Shown here: in pieces, positions 54,131-61,867 of the stretch
Layout of the letters: each line of letters opens with the position of its first letter
Position numbering within the stretch: position 1 is the stretch's first letter
Source: CAZNEZ01 sp964572475
Lineage (GTDB): Bacteria > Bacillota > Clostridia > Lachnospirales > Lachnospiraceae
Assembly: GCA_964572475.1 (NCBI GenBank)
Contig: CAZNEZ010000009.1
Location: 1 to 61,867, forward strand
Direction: 5' to 3'
DNA: 61,867 nucleotides
Notes under the pieces: model-generated
Told to the model about the DNA's origin: nothing
The model's input: only the letters and a program-made list of their open reading frames with translations
Databases searched by the model: none
Translations under genes and position numbers: made by a program

Positions 54131-54457
54131 AAAACAGATGATCGCAGCTACAGTGTCGAAAGGCAGTAGGTGAGGAAAGTCCGGGCTTCATAGGGCAGGA
54201 TGCCGGATAACGTCCGGTGGAGGTGACTCCAAGGCTAGTGCAACAGAAAATAAACCGCCTTGCAAAAGGTAAGGGTGGAATGGCAGTGTAAGAGACTACC
54301 GCTCTTCTGGTAACAGGAGAGGCTGTGTAAACCCCATTCGAAGCAAGACCGAACAGAGAGCATAAGGCGGCCCGTCTGCTCTTGGGTAGGTCGCTTGAGT
54401 TCAGTGGTAACATTGAATCTAGATAGATGATCATCAAAAACATAACCCGGCTTATAG
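54131..54457 (+). ncRNA. rnpB: RNase P RNA, class A
   Basis: The catalytic RNA that trims tRNA 5' ends. Conserved blocks are GAGGAAAGTCCGGGC (P4 5' strand region), ACAGAAAATAAACCGCC, AAGGGTGGAA, GTAAACCCCAT, and the 3' TAACCCGGCTTAT. The ends are approximate within about 10 bases. It lies just after the nucleoside kinase gene and has its own candidate promoter. Confidence 0.95.
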
Positions 54458-54507
54458 TTTTGCTCAATATCATAATAAAATAAAAATTATTTTAGACTAT
54501 AAGTAAT

Positions 54508-54542
54508 AAAAGCTAGTTCCGATGTCTGGAACTAGCTTTTTG
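54508..54542. terminator. Bidirectional terminator
   Basis: A perfect 13-bp inverted repeat (54508-54520 and 54528-54540, arm AAAAGCTAGTTCC) with a 7-base loop. It ends rnpB and faces the convergent pyrI. Confidence 0.85.
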
Positions 54543-54545
54543 TTG

Positions 54546-54971
54546 TTATTCACTATATTTTTCTTCACAGTATCTACATCTGTATATTTCTTTATCTTTA
54601 TCTGTAAGAATAAAAGTCTGCTCAAGCTCCTGCTCAATGGAGGTTATACATCTTGGATTGTTACATTTTAGAACATTTTTAATTGTATCTGGAAGTGTTA
54701 ATTGTTTCTTGTCAACAATTTTCCCATCTTTAATAATATTAACTGTAATATTATGATCAATGTAACCTAGAATATCAAGGTTAATAACATCTAAAGAACT
54801 TTCTATTTTAATAATATCTTTTCGACCCATTTTATTGCTCTTAGCATTCTTAATGATAGCCACCTGACAATCGAGTTTATCAAGACCGAGATATTTGTAT
54901 ATAGACATTGCCTTGCCAGCCTGAATATGATCTAATACAAAACCTTCATTTAGACTTCCAACATTTAACAT
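54546..54971 (-). CDS. pyrI: Aspartate carbamoyltransferase regulatory chain
   Basis: A 141-residue regulatory subunit. The zinc domain has four cysteines (CNNPRC and, 22 residues on, CRYC), and the N-terminal nucleotide-binding domain is present with LLKxxKLDCQVAII-type sequence. It confers allosteric control by CTP or ATP on PyrB. Its start overlaps the pyrB stop by one base. Confidence 0.93.
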   Translation of the reverse strand: MLNVGSLNEGFVLDHIQAGKAMSIYKYLGLDKLDCQVAIIKNAKSNKMGRKDIIKIESSLDVINLDILGYIDHNITVNIIKDGKIVDKKQLTLPDTIKNVLKCNNPRCITSIEQELEQTFILTDKDKEIYRCRYCEEKYSE

Positions 54972-55891
54972 TATTTGACCTCCAATCCGAGTAGTGTGAT
55001 GATTAACGCCTCTCTAACATAAACACCATATTGCACCTGCTTGAAATATACTGCACGAGGATCATCATCTACTTCAACTGAAATCTCATTCACCCTAGGA
55101 AGTGGATGTAATACTAACATATTCTCACTTGCCAGAGCCATTTTTTTCTTATCAAGAATATAGCTGTTTTTAAGTCGAATATAATCTTCTTCATTAAAAA
55201 ATCTTTCCTTTTGAACTCTGGTCATATATAGAATGTCAAGTTCTGCCATTGCATCTTCTAATTTATTGACCTCTTTGTATTTAACACCATTGGCTTCTAA
55301 AACTTCCTGTCTTATGTAATCAGGTATTTTTAGTTCGTTAGGAGAAATAAGAACAAATGATACATTTTTATACCTAACAAGAGCGTTAATTAATGAGTGA
55401 ACAGTTCTGCCAAATTTTAAATCTCCACATAATCCAATAGTAATATTATCAAGGCTGCCCTTTAATGAACGAATAGTCATTAAATCGGTAAGAGTCTGTG
55501 TTGGATGCTGATGACCTCCATCGCCAGCATTAATTACGGGAATCGATGAATGAAGCGAGGCTACAAGAGGAGCACCTTCTTTTGGGTGTCTCATAGCACA
55601 AATATCTGCGTAGCAGGAAATGATTCTGATGGTATCGGAAACACTTTCACCTTTGGCTGCTGAGGATGAATCAGCAGAAGAAAAACCTAAAACATTGCCA
55701 CCAAGATTAAGCATTGCTGATTCAAAACTAAGTCTTGTACGCGTACTTGGTTCATAAAACAATGTGGCAATTTTCTTGCCCTGACATATGTGTTCGTATT
55801 TGGTTGGATTCTTCTCAATATCGGAAGCTAAATCAAGTAATTTGTCAAGCTCTTCAACAGAAAAGTCCAGTGGACTGATTAAGTGTCTCAT
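54971..55891 (-). CDS. pyrB: Aspartate carbamoyltransferase catalytic chain
   Basis: A 306-residue enzyme that joins carbamoyl phosphate and aspartate in pyrimidine synthesis. STRTRLSFESAMLNLGG binds carbamoyl phosphate, GDGGHQHPTQTLTD and HPLPRVNEI are intact. The frame also opens at 55903, but GGAGG at 55897-55901 supports the ATG at 55891. It is coupled to pyrI. No PyrR-type attenuator is evident; a TTGTTT-N17-TAATAT promoter may lie upstream. Confidence 0.95.
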   Translation of the reverse strand: MRHLISPLDFSVEELDKLLDLASDIEKNPTKYEHICQGKKIATLFYEPSTRTRLSFESAMLNLGGNVLGFSSADSSSAAKGESVSDTIRIISCYADICAMRHPKEGAPLVASLHSSIPVINAGDGGHQHPTQTLTDLMTIRSLKGSLDNITIGLCGDLKFGRTVHSLINALVRYKNVSFVLISPNELKIPDYIRQEVLEANGVKYKEVNKLEDAMAELDILYMTRVQKERFFNEEDYIRLKNSYILDKKKMALASENMLVLHPLPRVNEISVEVDDDPRAVYFKQVQYGVYVREALIITLLGLEVK

Positions 55892-56011
55892 ATATACCTC
55901 CATATATTATATTTTACTGGATGGGAAGTTACTCATTTAGGAGCGTTTCTTTTCCTTAGAATATATTAATATAGTTTGTAATAAAAAACAAGAAAAGAAT
56001 GTAAAAAAGTA

Positions 56012-56040
56012 TTTACAAAATATCACTTATGATATATAAT
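56012..56040 (+). promoter_or_regulatory. Candidate promoter of the Tad-like operon
   Basis: TTTACA (56012-56017), 17-bp spacer, perfect TATAAT (56035-56040). Transcription would start near 56047, leaving about 194 bases of leader before the first gene. Confidence 0.6.
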
Positions 56041-56046
56041 AAGTAA

Positions 56047-56240
56047 CATCTTACAAACATTTATTATATTCAGATGCTAATTATTTCATATATGATAGGG
56101 GGTGTATATTTTTATTATTTTATGTATGACATAGTTCATGCTTTTAAGATAGAAGTTATGAGCTACATAGTTTAAGCAGGGAATTTTATGTTAGGAATTA
56201 GTGAAATTATTAGTCAGAGATTAATTTAGGAGGTTATAAT
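56047..56240 (+). other. Long A+T-rich 5' leader of the Tad-like operon
   Basis: No large gene is present between pyrB and 56241. The stretch holds a short inverted repeat (TAGTTCAT near 56129 and ATGAGCTA near 56158) and a 13-codon frame at 56188-56229. I see no known riboswitch, in particular no c-di-GMP-I core. The remainder (55904-56011) is pyrB upstream DNA. Confidence 0.4.
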
Positions 56241-57077
56241 GTGAATATTGTATTTTGGAGTGAAATAGGGGGTGAACTTGATAATACTGCTAATTTGCTT
56301 GCAATAAGTAGTATGTTAGCAATTAAGTGTGAGAACAAAGTAATACTAATGCAGGCAAGATATGCAACTAATAGATTTAGTACTATATTTGAAAGTACCG
56401 TTAGTGATAATGTATTTAAGGAAGATTTTTCATATTATCATCAAAAAGGAGTAGATGCTATTCTAGACAGTATTAGGCTGAATAATTTGGATGAGGACAT
56501 GCTTTTTAGTAATATAGTTAATATTTATAAGGATAACTACTTTGTTATACCTACTTCAGAAAGAAAAAATGAAGCTGTGTACAATTCTACTTTTTTAGAA
56601 GAATGTTGTGGAATTATGAGAAAATTTAATCAAAGTGATAATTTTTTGTGTATTGATGCAATGGGATGTGGAGATGCAGAGAGGTTATTGCTGGAGGAAG
56701 CTGACATTATAGTAGTAACGATTAGTCAACACGATATTAAGGCAGACATCCAGGTGTTAGATATGAAAAAATATGGTAATAAAGTGATATACATTGTTGG
56801 AAGGTATGATTATGATTCTTCAAATGGAATAGTTTCTTTACGAAAAAATTCTAAAATTAAAAAAGATGATATAGGTATAATTCCATATGATACTGAGCTT
56901 ATTGATTCTATTAGAACGGGATGTATGATTAGCTATATCGAGAGGTGTAATGAAGGAAAAAAGAATGTGGATAAGCAGGAGATGTTAGATTGTATTAGTA
57001 GAATATCAAAGATAATTCTTAAGAGGGGTGGATATGAACAGAGAAAAGGCTATAAAGGAACTAATTCAGCAAGTTAG
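56241..57077 (+). CDS. TadZ/CpaE-like protein with degenerate P-loop
   Basis: A 278-residue protein with a ParA/MinD-like fold. It starts with GTG (AGGAGG 56228-56233; an ATG at 56239 runs straight into TGA). The deviant Walker A KGGxGKT is replaced by SEIGGELDNTANLLA (residues 7-21), with both Lys positions and the Thr lost. A Walker B-like hydrophobic strand FLCIDAMGCG (about 135-144) remains. TadZ proteins localise the secretion ATPase, so a scaffold role is probable. It overlaps the ATPase gene. Confidence 0.65.
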   Translation: MNIVFWSEIGGELDNTANLLAISSMLAIKCENKVILMQARYATNRFSTIFESTVSDNVFKEDFSYYHQKGVDAILDSIRLNNLDEDMLFSNIVNIYKDNYFVIPTSERKNEAVYNSTFLEECCGIMRKFNQSDNFLCIDAMGCGDAERLLLEEADIIVVTISQHDIKADIQVLDMKKYGNKVIYIVGRYDYDSSNGIVSLRKNSKIKKDDIGIIPYDTELIDSIRTGCMISYIERCNEGKKNVDKQEMLDCISRISKIILKRGGYEQRKGYKGTNSAS

Positions 57078-58617
57078 TGAAGAATTTAATGGAATATTAA
57101 GAGCTAACATATATGAGATTGGATTAGATGAGAATGAGTTGACAAGACTTAAAATTAGAAAGAGAGAACTTAGAACGTCTTTAAAGAACTGTGGAATAGG
57201 AGATGATAATGCTAAGAGATATATTAAGTCGGCAATAAAGAATGTTCTTACTGATAAACTAGTATTTAAAGAGGAAGATATTAGCAATTATATTAGTTTT
57301 GATAATAGCAGGGAACTCAGTATTAGAGATATGTTTGACATATCTTTGTATATTTATAAAAGAGAGTATCAGAGCAGAGGGTTTGAAAGGATGATAGAGC
57401 AGAACGGCTTTTCTATACCCAAGATTAATGAAGAGGGAGGGTTCGTATATAAGATAACTAAAGAAGAGATTAGGGATGTGTTTGATGAACTAGATTTTCG
57501 TATGGAGTTTATAGATAAACTGGAGATACTTACACAGAGAATATATGCAGATTATCGAGGACTAGGGGTAATAGATGAGATTAGGGATATGAATATTGAT
57601 GGAGTTTCAGGTGGAGTTTCAGGAGATGAAGAAGAATTCAATAGTGTATGGGTATTTTATAAGGGTGTTTCTATGCATCTGGAATTTTTGGATTTTGGCT
57701 CAGAAGAAGAACTTGAACGAATATGTATGAACATATATCGATATGGAAGCCCTGGACAATTATCTATGGCTAAAGGATATATAGTTAATGAGATGAAAGA
57801 TCATTCCAGAGTAGTTGTAGTAAGGCCTCCTTTTTCCGAAAGTTTTGCCTTCTTTGTAAGAAAGTTTGATACTATAGAGAATAAGAGACTAGAAGAATTG
57901 ATTACAGATTCCGGAAAAGAGAAGGTAATATCTGTTTTAAAGTGGATAGTTAAAGGCTGTCAGATTACTGCTATTACGGGAACACAAGGCTCAGGTAAGA
58001 CGACTCTATTAATGGCTTTAATTGGATACATACATCCAGCATATACACTGAGGATACAAGAAGTAGCATTTGAACTTCATCTTAGAAGCGTATATAAAGA
58101 TAGAAATATTTTAACGTTTCGAGAAACAGATTTTATATCTGGACAAGAGGGGTTGGATATACAGAAGAAAACAGATGGTGTGGTGAATATACTTGGAGAA
58201 GTGGCAACTGCGGCAGTATCAGCATGGCTTATCCAGATGTCTATGGTTGCTTCGCTATTTACATTATTTACTCATCATGCAAAGACTACGGATGGTCTCA
58301 TAAAATATATTAGAAATAGTTTACTTTCTAATTCAGACTTTCATAATGATAGAATTGCTGAAGAGCAAGTCGTTGATGCTATTAGATTTGATGTTCACAT
58401 GGACAAGGATATATATGGCCATAGGTATATTGAAAGAATTACGGAGATTATTCCACTGGAAGATTCAAAAAGATTATATAAACTTAATGAGATAATAAGA
58501 TTTGAAGATGGAAGATACATATTTAAGAATAGATTTAGCAATTATTCTGAGAATGATATCATTAAGCATATAAGCAAAGAGGAGAGGAAAAAATTCTATG
58601 AAGATTTTGCTGTATAG
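57034..58617 (+). CDS. TadA/CpaF-like secretion ATPase
   Basis: A 527-residue secretion ATPase of the type II/IV superfamily. The N-terminal part (about 1-200) is helical. Walker A is GTQGSGKTT (Gly316 to Thr324, Lys322), and the Walker B region is VVNILGEVATAA with Glu389. The usual His-box TIHAN is replaced by THHAKTT (413-419). A duplicated GGAGTTTCAGG gives GVSGGVSG in the linker near residue 190. I start at ATG 57034 (GAGGGG site), 44 bases inside the TadZ-like gene. It should power pilus or pseudopilus assembly. Confidence 0.88.
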   Translation: MNREKAIKELIQQVSEEFNGILRANIYEIGLDENELTRLKIRKRELRTSLKNCGIGDDNAKRYIKSAIKNVLTDKLVFKEEDISNYISFDNSRELSIRDMFDISLYIYKREYQSRGFERMIEQNGFSIPKINEEGGFVYKITKEEIRDVFDELDFRMEFIDKLEILTQRIYADYRGLGVIDEIRDMNIDGVSGGVSGDEEEFNSVWVFYKGVSMHLEFLDFGSEEELERICMNIYRYGSPGQLSMAKGYIVNEMKDHSRVVVVRPPFSESFAFFVRKFDTIENKRLEELITDSGKEKVISVLKWIVKGCQITAITGTQGSGKTTLLMALIGYIHPAYTLRIQEVAFELHLRSVYKDRNILTFRETDFISGQEGLDIQKKTDGVVNILGEVATAAVSAWLIQMSMVASLFTLFTHHAKTTDGLIKYIRNSLLSNSDFHNDRIAEEQVVDAIRFDVHMDKDIYGHRYIERITEIIPLEDSKRLYKLNEIIRFEDGRYIFKNRFSNYSENDIIKHISKEERKKFYEDFAV

Positions 58618-60232
58618 ATTTTTGAAGAGATTCTTTCTGACAAGGCATTTTGTTATTAGAATGGAGAACCGGTTTAAGATTCTTTATCCATCTACGCCTG
58701 TTTCTATTAGAAATAAATGCATTAATACTATTATTAGAGTATTAATAACTTCAATTCTATTATGTGCTATTCTTATATGCGTTGGAGAAATATCGCTGTA
58801 TTACATAGTGATTACAGTTGCTGTTGTATATTCAGTCATGGTTAGCTCGTTATATTCTGTATATGATAAGCTTGAGTTGAAGCTTTTGGAACAATTGGAA
58901 CAATTTATAACAGATGTTAGATTTAGGTTTCAATTTGATGGAATGATAGAAGAAGCAATTCAGGAAGCTATAAGTTATGCCCCATATGAGATGTCTATTC
59001 ATGGTGAAAAGATATATGAATATCTAAAAAATCTTAGGGACGGATTTGGAATGAAGGAATACAAAGATATCTGTCCCAATGAATTATTTTTGACCTTCTA
59101 TGCAATGTGTGAAACCATAATAATGTATGGAGATAAAAAAACAGAGGGAAGTTCTATATTTCTAAAAAACCTTGGATATTTAAAAGAAGAAATAAATATT
59201 GAAGTATTGAGGCGTAAAGAAATAAAAGATACATTTGCAGGATTATTAGGAGTGTCTATCTTACCGATATTTGCAATAAAGCCTATTGAGATATGGACTG
59301 AATCTAATTTAACAGAGTTTGCAGGAGGAATTAATAATAGTTTTAATATTATTACAACTATAGTACTGGCATTTGTGGCAGTTACAGTATATATGCTTAT
59401 TCTTGTATTGAGATATCCATACAGAAGTTATTCTAACCCAAAGGAGAATAGCATTTTAAATATATTTAAGAACATAAAGTGTTTTGATAGATTTGTAATG
59501 TATAGACTTAGTAGAAGATATGCTATAACAATGAAGATAAGCTTAAAATTGAAAGAAGTAGTCTATCCATATAATATTAAGGAATTTTATATTAGAAGAA
59601 TATACATAAGTGTATTTACAGGATTACTTGTTCTTATAATAGGCGTAAGTATCAACATTGAATGTGGCGGAGGAATAATATGCTTTAGTGCCGTTACAGC
59701 TTCTTTAATATCCTTTATATTAACATATACATTGTTTTATATTCAGATAGGTCTGAGAAAAAGTATATTATTACTTGATAGGGAACAGGAAGTTGTGAGG
59801 TTTCAAACGATGGTCTTAATGATGATGCATATGGATAGAATTGGAGTTGCAGAGATAATTGAATGGTTAGAAGAATTTGCTTTGGTATTTAAGATGAGGT
59901 TAGAATCAATATCGGATAAATTGCCATATATGGGTATTTCTGTATTTGAAGAGAATAAGGAAGAAATCGAATTTTTACCATTTAGAAGATTGCTTGATGG
60001 CTTTATGGCATGCGATATTATGCCTATTAATAAAGCGTTTGAGGAAATTGAGGCGGATAGAAGATATTATGTTGAGAAACACAGGCAAGAGAATTCAGAG
60101 CTAATTAGAAATAAAGGAGCAGTATGTAGAACTATAGCCTTTATTCCTATGTGTAGTATTATAATAATTAAACTTATCATTCCTTTTATTATGGAGGGAA
60201 TGAAAGAACTTAGCTCTTTTAACTTTAATTAA
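58598..60232 (+). CDS. TadB/TadC-like inner membrane platform protein
   Basis: A 544-residue membrane protein overlapping the ATPase gene by 20 bases. Helices are visible at about 42-88 (two), 215-230, 245-268, 340-395 (two or three) and 515-535. The soluble blocks between them resemble T2SSF domains, for example EQFITDVRFRFQFDGMIEEAIQEAI and EVVRFQTMVLMMMHMDRIGVAEIIEWL. The length suggests both platform halves in one protein, where canonical loci have separate TadB and TadC. Assignment is by layout and neighbours, not strong motif. Confidence 0.7.
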   Translation: MKILLYRFLKRFFLTRHFVIRMENRFKILYPSTPVSIRNKCINTIIRVLITSILLCAILICVGEISLYYIVITVAVVYSVMVSSLYSVYDKLELKLLEQLEQFITDVRFRFQFDGMIEEAIQEAISYAPYEMSIHGEKIYEYLKNLRDGFGMKEYKDICPNELFLTFYAMCETIIMYGDKKTEGSSIFLKNLGYLKEEINIEVLRRKEIKDTFAGLLGVSILPIFAIKPIEIWTESNLTEFAGGINNSFNIITTIVLAFVAVTVYMLILVLRYPYRSYSNPKENSILNIFKNIKCFDRFVMYRLSRRYAITMKISLKLKEVVYPYNIKEFYIRRIYISVFTGLLVLIIGVSINIECGGGIICFSAVTASLISFILTYTLFYIQIGLRKSILLLDREQEVVRFQTMVLMMMHMDRIGVAEIIEWLEEFALVFKMRLESISDKLPYMGISVFEENKEEIEFLPFRRLLDGFMACDIMPINKAFEEIEADRRYYVEKHRQENSELIRNKGAVCRTIAFIPMCSIIIIKLIIPFIMEGMKELSSFNFN

Positions 60233-60271
60233 GTATAAGACCCATTATAAGGGCAGAAATGAGGAATTAAT

Positions 60272-60721
60272 ATGGAGAATAGTTTAAAAGGATTAATATT
60301 AGCAGCAGGAACAATAATTACATGTATTGTAATTTCATTAGGATTTTTTGTAGCCAGAGAAGCAAAAACAACAGCAACAAATGGTGCTAAGCAAATAAAT
60401 GAAGTAAATGGAGAATTTGCAGAAAATAATAAAACTATATATGATGGTGCATCTGTATCTGGAAGTGAAGTGATAAATCTTATTAGAAAATTCAAAAATG
60501 ATGATATTGGAATCATTGTAAAAACTAACAAGTCTACGAATCAGTATGGTAATAATATTGATATAAGTACAGGAGAAATGATTAATACGATTACCACCAA
60601 GACTTATTATTTGGATACACCTAATACTAGCAGCAGTTATATTAATCCTAGCGCGGTTTTTTTAGGAAGTGTAATTAGAGATGGAAACAATGTGATTACA
60701 GCGATTTCATTTACCCAATAA
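60272..60721 (+). CDS. Pilin-like or secreted protein of the Tad-like operon
   Basis: A 149-residue protein with one N-terminal hydrophobic helix (SLKGLILAAGTIITCIVISLGFFVAREAK) and a small polar, Thr/Asn-rich domain. The helix position is that of Flp or pseudopilin subunits, but I see no clear GxxxxEY prepilin cleavage motif. GAGGAAT precedes the ATG. It follows the platform gene by 39 bases. It may be the main surface subunit. Confidence 0.7.
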   Translation: MENSLKGLILAAGTIITCIVISLGFFVAREAKTTATNGAKQINEVNGEFAENNKTIYDGASVSGSEVINLIRKFKNDDIGIIVKTNKSTNQYGNNIDISTGEMINTITTKTYYLDTPNTSSSYINPSAVFLGSVIRDGNNVITAISFTQ

Positions 60722-60747
60722 GTTACCAGTGGTGGAAGGAGAGAATT

Positions 60748-60912
60748 ATGGAGGAGGGACTTGAAGCAATGCATATGTGGACGAATGCAATTATTTTTGT
60801 TATTGCAATGACTTTGCTAATGCTGTTGCTGTGTAGAAGTGATAAAGGATATAAACATATATTGAATAATAGAGAGGGAGATGCTGTAGTATATAGTGAA
60901 GAGGAGAGCTAA
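60748..60912 (+). CDS. 54-residue membrane protein of the Tad-like operon
   Basis: A small gene with AAGGAGAG (60737-60744) just upstream of ATG and its stop 3 bases before the next gene. The product starts MEEGLEAMHMWTN, has one transmembrane helix (AIIFVIAMTLLMLLLC, about 14-29) and a hydrophilic acidic tail ending YSEEES. Tight spacing to both neighbours supports a real gene. Function unknown; a minor pilin or assembly factor is possible. Confidence 0.75.
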   Translation: MEEGLEAMHMWTNAIIFVIAMTLLMLLLCRSDKGYKHILNNREGDAVVYSEEES

Positions 60913-60915
60913 ATA

Positions 60916-61335
60916 ATGAGTGATACGTTAGGAAAAGTAGCTGCTATATTTATTGGGGTATTCTTAATGTTTATCGTTCCAATTCAGCTTATGCTACAGC
61001 GGGAGGACAACCTTAGACAAATGTATGTTATTACAGAAGTTACGGAATTTGTAGACAATGTAAGGAATACAGGAATATGCTCATATGAGATGTACAAAAT
61101 GTTTAAAAGTTCAATTAGTAATCTTGGAGAAATGTACGATATTGAAATCGAAAATACAAGAAAAGATGAGAATAATATTGTAAGTCATGAGGCAGAAAAG
61201 GATGAGGTAATAGATGAAATAGTTAATACTGGCTTTTATTATCTAAAAGAAAATGATTTTATTAAGGTTACAGTAACCAAAAAAAACACGATCATAGCTT
61301 ATTACGGAGGCAGTATAAAGAGTGAAAATTACTGA
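60916..61335 (+). CDS. TadE-like or pseudopilin-like protein
   Basis: A 139-residue protein with one N-terminal helix (KVAAIFIGVFLMFIVPIQLML, about 7-27) followed by helical sequence LRQMYVITEVTEFVDNVRNTGICSYEMYKMF and an alpha-beta tail. The layout fits minor pilins of Tad loci. It has a single Cys. It starts 3 bases after the small gene and overlaps the next gene by 14 bases. Confidence 0.7.
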   Translation: MSDTLGKVAAIFIGVFLMFIVPIQLMLQREDNLRQMYVITEVTEFVDNVRNTGICSYEMYKMFKSSISNLGEMYDIEIENTRKDENNIVSHEAEKDEVIDEIVNTGFYYLKENDFIKVTVTKKNTIIAYYGGSIKSENY

Positions 61336-61867
61336 TTTGGCAATTGTTTTTTCATTAATACTTATCGTTAGTATTAGTGTACTTTATTTAGAAGATGAAA
61401 AGGCTGATGATTATATTAAAGATATGGTAATGAAGAATAACACTATTGATAATATCATAATAGGAAGCCTTAATGCGGGGTATGAAGATAATGTAGGAGG
61501 TAAACCAATAATAAATAGGGAATCGGCTGTTAATTATTTGAAAAATGCATTAGACATTATGAAAGTTGAGATGAATATGAAACTTTCAGATATTAAAATA
61601 ATTATATTTACAGATGAAGATGGATTCTATATTGATAATATTACAAATGTGGGAGAAAACAACAAGATAGTGTACCCAGCAGAGATTAATCATCAGAAAA
61701 AAGTTGAAATGATAGTAAATGAAATGGAAAAAGTAATAAGTAATAAAGATTATGGAATCAATACTACTATAAATATGGATATACCATTTAATGATGGAGA
61801 AGATTGGAAACAGACAATTTCGGCATACAGTATGCTAATACTGTATGCCGGAAAAAAAGAACATATA
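61322..61867 (+). CDS. Fourth secreted or pilin-like protein, cut by the window end
   Basis: A reading frame from GTG 61322 (GGAGG at 61306-61310, 11 bases away) stays open for 182 codons to the window end. The N terminus KITDLAIVFSLILIVSISVLYL is a single membrane helix, followed by a soluble domain rich in Asp, Asn and Lys with DIKIIIFTDEDGFYIDNIT. It is preserved in frame and follows the same pattern as the previous genes, so I treat it as part of the operon. Confidence 0.75.
   Translation, partial: MKITDLAIVFSLILIVSISVLYLEDEKADDYIKDMVMKNNTIDNIIIGSLNAGYEDNVGGKPIINRESAVNYLKNALDIMKVEMNMKLSDIKIIIFTDEDGFYIDNITNVGENNKIVYPAEINHQKKVEMIVNEMEKVISNKDYGINTTINMDIPFNDGEDWKQTISAYSMLILYAGKKEHI

Noticed and set aside
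55892..56011. PyrR-binding attenuator before pyrB
   Set aside because: I find neither the PyrR anti-antiterminator consensus nor a terminator in the 120 bases upstream of pyrB.
56188..56229. 13-codon frame (MLGISEIISQRLI) before the TadZ-like gene
   Set aside because: No clear ribosome site precedes it and its length is within chance; kept only as part of the leader description.
56047..56240. c-di-GMP riboswitch ahead of the Tad-like operon
   Set aside because: The window contains a c-di-GMP enzyme, so I looked for the GEMM core, but the conserved CACGCACAGGGCAAACC-type sequence is not present.

Overview
The window is chromosomal DNA from a low-G+C, Gram-positive, anaerobic Clostridia, most likely a gut or rumen Lachnospiraceae (a Lachnospira, Eubacterium or Butyrivibrio type of organism). 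The evidence is strong AGGAGG ribosome sites, CIRCE-controlled groESL, a class A RNase P RNA, a T-box in front of thrS, an L20-type leader in front of infC-rpmI-rplT, small cysteine-rich proteins (DUF6472- and DUF1540-like), a flavodiiron protein and an iron alcohol dehydrogenase. I see no prophage, transposase, CRISPR array or broken gene. Most of the window is ordinary core genome and most open genes are intact. Species cannot be fixed from sequence reading alone.

Layout. 1-2193: a partial tRNA-Thr, then an ABC-F ATPase coupled to a small Cys protein. 2284-7827 (minus strand): AraC regulator, TetR regulator, and an MMPL/RND exporter with a secreted Leu/Gly heptad-repeat partner. 8047-12720: hypothetical gene, glnS, DUF2225 protein, MocR regulator. 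12767-18483: small acidic membrane protein, OGG-type glycosylase, groES-groEL, a membrane protein, guaB. 18618-22386: lacZ coupled to a membrane-anchored amidase. 22475-25591 (minus): yjbQ-tldD-pmbA. 25793-31670: GGDEF-EAL protein, YdcF-like protein, T-box and thrS. 31761-37983: DUF1540 protein with a structured leader, a GntR-ABC operon with a visible operator, and a NAGPA-like plus Lgt-like pair. 38173-40910: infC-rpmI-rplT and an M14 peptidase. 41029-47617: iron ADH opposite a LysR regulator, two tRNA-Leu genes, a possible 21-residue Cys peptide, a flavodiiron protein, an intracellular GH43 enzyme, deoD. 47685-55891: dgt-dnaG-rpoD-trmK-nucleoside kinase, rnpB, then pyrB-pyrI on the minus strand. 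56241-end: a compact, non-canonical Tad/type II secretion-like operon that runs off the window.

How it fits together. The genes cover translation (tRNAs, glnS, thrS, IF3/L35/L20), protein folding, replication and transcription initiation (dnaG, rpoD), nucleotide supply (guaB, deoD, dgt, pyrBI, nucleoside kinase) and plant or dietary sugar use (lacZ, GH43). The least understood parts are the terminal Tad-like operon, whose TadZ-like protein has lost the nucleotide-binding residues; the pseudoknot-forming leader of the DUF1540 gene; the orphan Cys-rich microprotein near 43.95 kb; the degenerate Lgt-like protein paired with a NAGPA-like protein; and a 29-bp duplication of the thrS T-box terminator arm.
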